Shown here: positions 15,231-16,997 of the stretch, in pieces
How the letters are laid out: every line of letters begins with the position of its first letter
Position numbering within the stretch: the stretch's first letter is position 1
DNA from: Burkholderiaceae bacterium
Lineage (GTDB): Bacteria > Pseudomonadota > Gammaproteobacteria > Burkholderiales > Burkholderiaceae
Direction: 5' to 3'
NCBI GenBank assembly: GCA_023253905.1
Contig: JALREG010000068.1
Coordinates: forward strand, 1-16,997
DNA length: 16,997 bases
Notes under the pieces: model-generated
Database searches by the model: none
What the model saw: the letters and a program-made list of their open reading frames with translations, nothing else
Told to the model about the DNA's origin: nothing
Position numbers and translations under genes: made by a program

Positions 15231-16343
15231 ATGAGCAAGCAGCCCGACGACTACATGACGCTCGCCTTCGCGGCGGCGGCCAAGGTGTCCTCCACCTCGC
15301 CGAACCCGCGCGTGGGCTGCGTGCTCGTGCGCGATGGCGAGATCGTGGGCGTGGGGCTGCATGAGCGGCCGGGCGAACATCACGCCGAGGTCAATGCGCT
15401 GCTGGCGGCGGGCGAGCGGGCGCGTGGCGCCACCGCCTATGTGTCGCTGGAGCCCTGCTGCCATTTCGGGCGCACGCCGCCCTGCACGCAGGCACTGATC
15501 GCCGCCGGAGTCGCCGAGGTGGTGTATGCCATGCCCGACCCGAATCCCCTGGTGGGTGGCAAGGGCGTGCAGGCCTTGCGCGCGGCGGGCATCCGCGTCA
15601 TCGGACCGCTGCTGGAGACGCAGGCCCGGCAGCTCAACCGTGGCTTCATCAAGCGCATGGAGCAGGGCCTGCCCTTCGTGCGCTGCAAGCTGGCCATGAG
15701 CCTGGACGGCCGCACCGCCATGGCCTCGGGCGAAAGCCAGTGGATCACCGGGCCGGCCGCGCGCGCCGATGTGCAGCGTCTGCGCGCCGAGTCCTGTGCC
15801 GTGCTGACAGGCGTGAACACCGTGCTGAGCGATGATCCCGCGCTCAACGTCCGCGTGGATGCGCAGGGCGCTGCCGCCGAGCCGTCGAGCTTGCGTCAGC
15901 CGCGGCGCGTGATCCTCGACTCCGCACTGCGTACGCCGGCCAGCGCCCGCCTGCTGCAATTGCCGGGTGCAGTGCTGGTACTTACGGCGAGCGCTGAGAC
16001 GGCGCGGCTCGCCGTCCCCGGCGTGGAGGTGCGACAGTTGGCTGCCGACACGGCCGGGCGCGTGGATCTGCGCGCGGCCATGCAGTGCCTGGCGCAGGAC
16101 TACCAGTGCAACGAAGTGCTGCTGGAGGCAGGCCCGACCCTGAGCGGGGCCATGGTGCAGGCGGGGCTGGTGGACGAAGTGATCCTCTACATCGGCGCGA
16201 AATTCCTGGGCAGCGAGGCCATGCCGCTGCTGCGGCTGAGCGGCCTGCAGCAGCACATGGCAGACCAGATCGCGCTGGACATCACGGACGTGACGACCAT
16301 CGGCGCTGACCTGCGCGTCACCGCCCGTCCGCGTTCCCATTGA
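15231..16343 (+). CDS. ribD: Bifunctional riboflavin biosynthesis deaminase/reductase RibD
   Basis: RibD performs steps two and three of riboflavin synthesis from GTP: deamination of the pyrimidine and reduction of the ribosyl side chain with NADPH. Seen: 370 residues, the standard length. The N-terminal CMP/dCMP-deaminase fold has the zinc site HAE (51-53) and PCCHFGRTPPC (75-85). The C-terminal reductase domain starts near 149 (VRCKLAMSLDGRTAMASGESQWITG) and has VLTGVNTVLSDDPALNVR and the late LLEAGPTLSGAMVQAGLVDE. ATG 15231 follows nrdR by 17 nt with a weak ribosome binding site, so coupling is likely. ribE follows after 14 nt. Confidence 0.97.
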   Translation: MSKQPDDYMTLAFAAAAKVSSTSPNPRVGCVLVRDGEIVGVGLHERPGEHHAEVNALLAAGERARGATAYVSLEPCCHFGRTPPCTQALIAAGVAEVVYAMPDPNPLVGGKGVQALRAAGIRVIGPLLETQARQLNRGFIKRMEQGLPFVRCKLAMSLDGRTAMASGESQWITGPAARADVQRLRAESCAVLTGVNTVLSDDPALNVRVDAQGAAAEPSSLRQPRRVILDSALRTPASARLLQLPGAVLVLTASAETARLAVPGVEVRQLAADTAGRVDLRAAMQCLAQDYQCNEVLLEAGPTLSGAMVQAGLVDEVILYIGAKFLGSEAMPLLRLSGLQQHMADQIALDITDVTTIGADLRVTARPRSH

Positions 16344-16357
16344 GACAGGAAAAGAAC

Positions 16358-16997
16358 ATGTTCACCGGCATCATCGAAGCATTGGGCAGCGTGGATTCCC
16401 TGCAACTGCAGGGCGGCGAGTGGCGGCTGCGCGTGCGCAGCGAGTCCCTGGATTTCGCCGACGTGGGGCTGGGCGACAGCATTGCCGTGAACGGCGTGTG
16501 CCTGACCGTCACGCAATTGGCGCCGCACGGCTTCGCTGCCGATGTCTCCAACGAGACCATGCAGCTCACGACCCTGCACGGCCTGCACACCGGCAGCCGG
16601 GTGAATCTGGAAAAAGCGCTCACACCCGTGAAGCGATTGGGCGGCCATATCGTCAGCGGCCATGTGGACGGGGTGGGGGAGCTGCTCGCACGCCGCCCCG
16701 ATGGCGCCAGCATCCGCATGGATTTCCGCGCGCCCGCCGCGCTGGCCCGCTACATCGCGCAGAAGGGCTCGATCTGCATCGATGGCACCAGCCTGACGGT
16801 GAACACCGTGAACGGCGCCACCTTCAGCATCAACGTGATTCCCCACACCCAAGCCCAGACCATCCTCCAGGACTACCGCGAGGGGCAGCAGGTGAACCTG
16901 GAGGTGGATCTGATCGCGCGGTATCTGGAACGCCTGATGCAGGGCGAGCACGCGGCCGACGAACATGACAGCAAGGCGGGCACTCTCCCCCGCGCCT
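16358..16997 (+). CDS. ribE: Riboflavin synthase alpha chain, 3' end beyond window
   Basis: Riboflavin synthase dismutates two 6,7-dimethyl-8-ribityllumazine molecules into riboflavin plus the pyrimidine precursor. Seen: 213 residues with no stop before the window ends. The lumazine-binding barrels are repeated. The first (from MFTGIIEALGSV) has DSIAVNGVCLTV and the second (from about residue 98) has GGHIVSGHVDG and GSICIDGTSLTVNTV. Family length is about 195-220, so little is missing; the last residues (from about 195) are low-complexity and polar. AGGAAAAG before ATG 16358 is a good ribosome binding site. The gene is also called ribC in some genomes. ribBA and ribH would be expected next. 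Confidence 0.96.
   Translation, partial: MFTGIIEALGSVDSLQLQGGEWRLRVRSESLDFADVGLGDSIAVNGVCLTVTQLAPHGFAADVSNETMQLTTLHGLHTGSRVNLEKALTPVKRLGGHIVSGHVDGVGELLARRPDGASIRMDFRAPAALARYIAQKGSICIDGTSLTVNTVNGATFSINVIPHTQAQTILQDYREGQQVNLEVDLIARYLERLMQGEHAADEHDSKAGTLPRA

Noticed and set aside
15147..16340. 397-residue minus-strand open frame
   Set aside because: It is antisense to ribD, which has every catalytic motif; composition is typical of a shadow frame.
16344..16357. FMN riboswitch ahead of ribE
   Set aside because: Only 14 nt separate ribD and ribE, and no riboswitch-like structure is present in the glyA-nrdR-ribD spacers either.
1..16997. CRISPR arrays, tRNA genes, transposases, integrases or phage genes
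   Set aside because: None found on reading both strands; no regularly spaced repeats and no recognisable mobile-element proteins.

Overview
The window reads as betaproteobacterial DNA, but it looks like two pieces joined at about 12,613-12,627. No rRNA, tRNA, CRISPR array, integrase or insertion sequence was seen.

Left piece (1 to about 12,612): an accessory catabolic and transport region of Burkholderiales-like character. It starts with the N-terminal part of an FMN-dependent alpha-hydroxy-acid dehydrogenase (minus strand, cut by the window edge). Next come an orphan class I-like polyhydroxyalkanoate synthase and a class V PLP aminotransferase (both plus). A minus-strand operon then encodes a complete three-part TRAP transporter (DctP, DctQ, DctM) followed by a zinc-free NADPH:quinone-type oxidoreductase. 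Divergent from it, across a 178-nt control region, is a plus-strand operon: a PHBH-type FAD monooxygenase, a TAXI-type TRAP binding protein, a fused DctQ-DctM TRAP permease, and the first ~85 residues of a short-chain dehydrogenase (SDR). The likely theme is uptake of two small acidic substrates and their oxidation by flavin- and NAD(P)-dependent enzymes. The substrates cannot be read from the sequence.

Right piece (about 12,628 to 16,997): housekeeping DNA. It holds the first ~226 residues of the ribosomal ABC-F protein EttA (minus), then the plus-strand series glyA - nrdR - ribD - ribE (riboflavin synthase, cut by the window end). This covers one-carbon metabolism, control of ribonucleotide reductase, and riboflavin synthesis.

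The main structural observation is the join. A plus-strand SDR and a minus-strand ettA both lose their 3' parts at the same 15-nt stretch, which fits the coding sequence of both proteins. In short hand-counted samples, GC at third codon positions rises sharply across it. An assembly chimera between two organisms, or a rearrangement at microhomology, are the plausible explanations. Two long open frames that cross the join (plus 12,370-13,209 and minus 12,052-13,290) are artefacts of it. I found no convincing new defence or mobile system; the remaining interest lies in the paired TRAP systems, the orphan PHA synthase and several intergenic hairpins.
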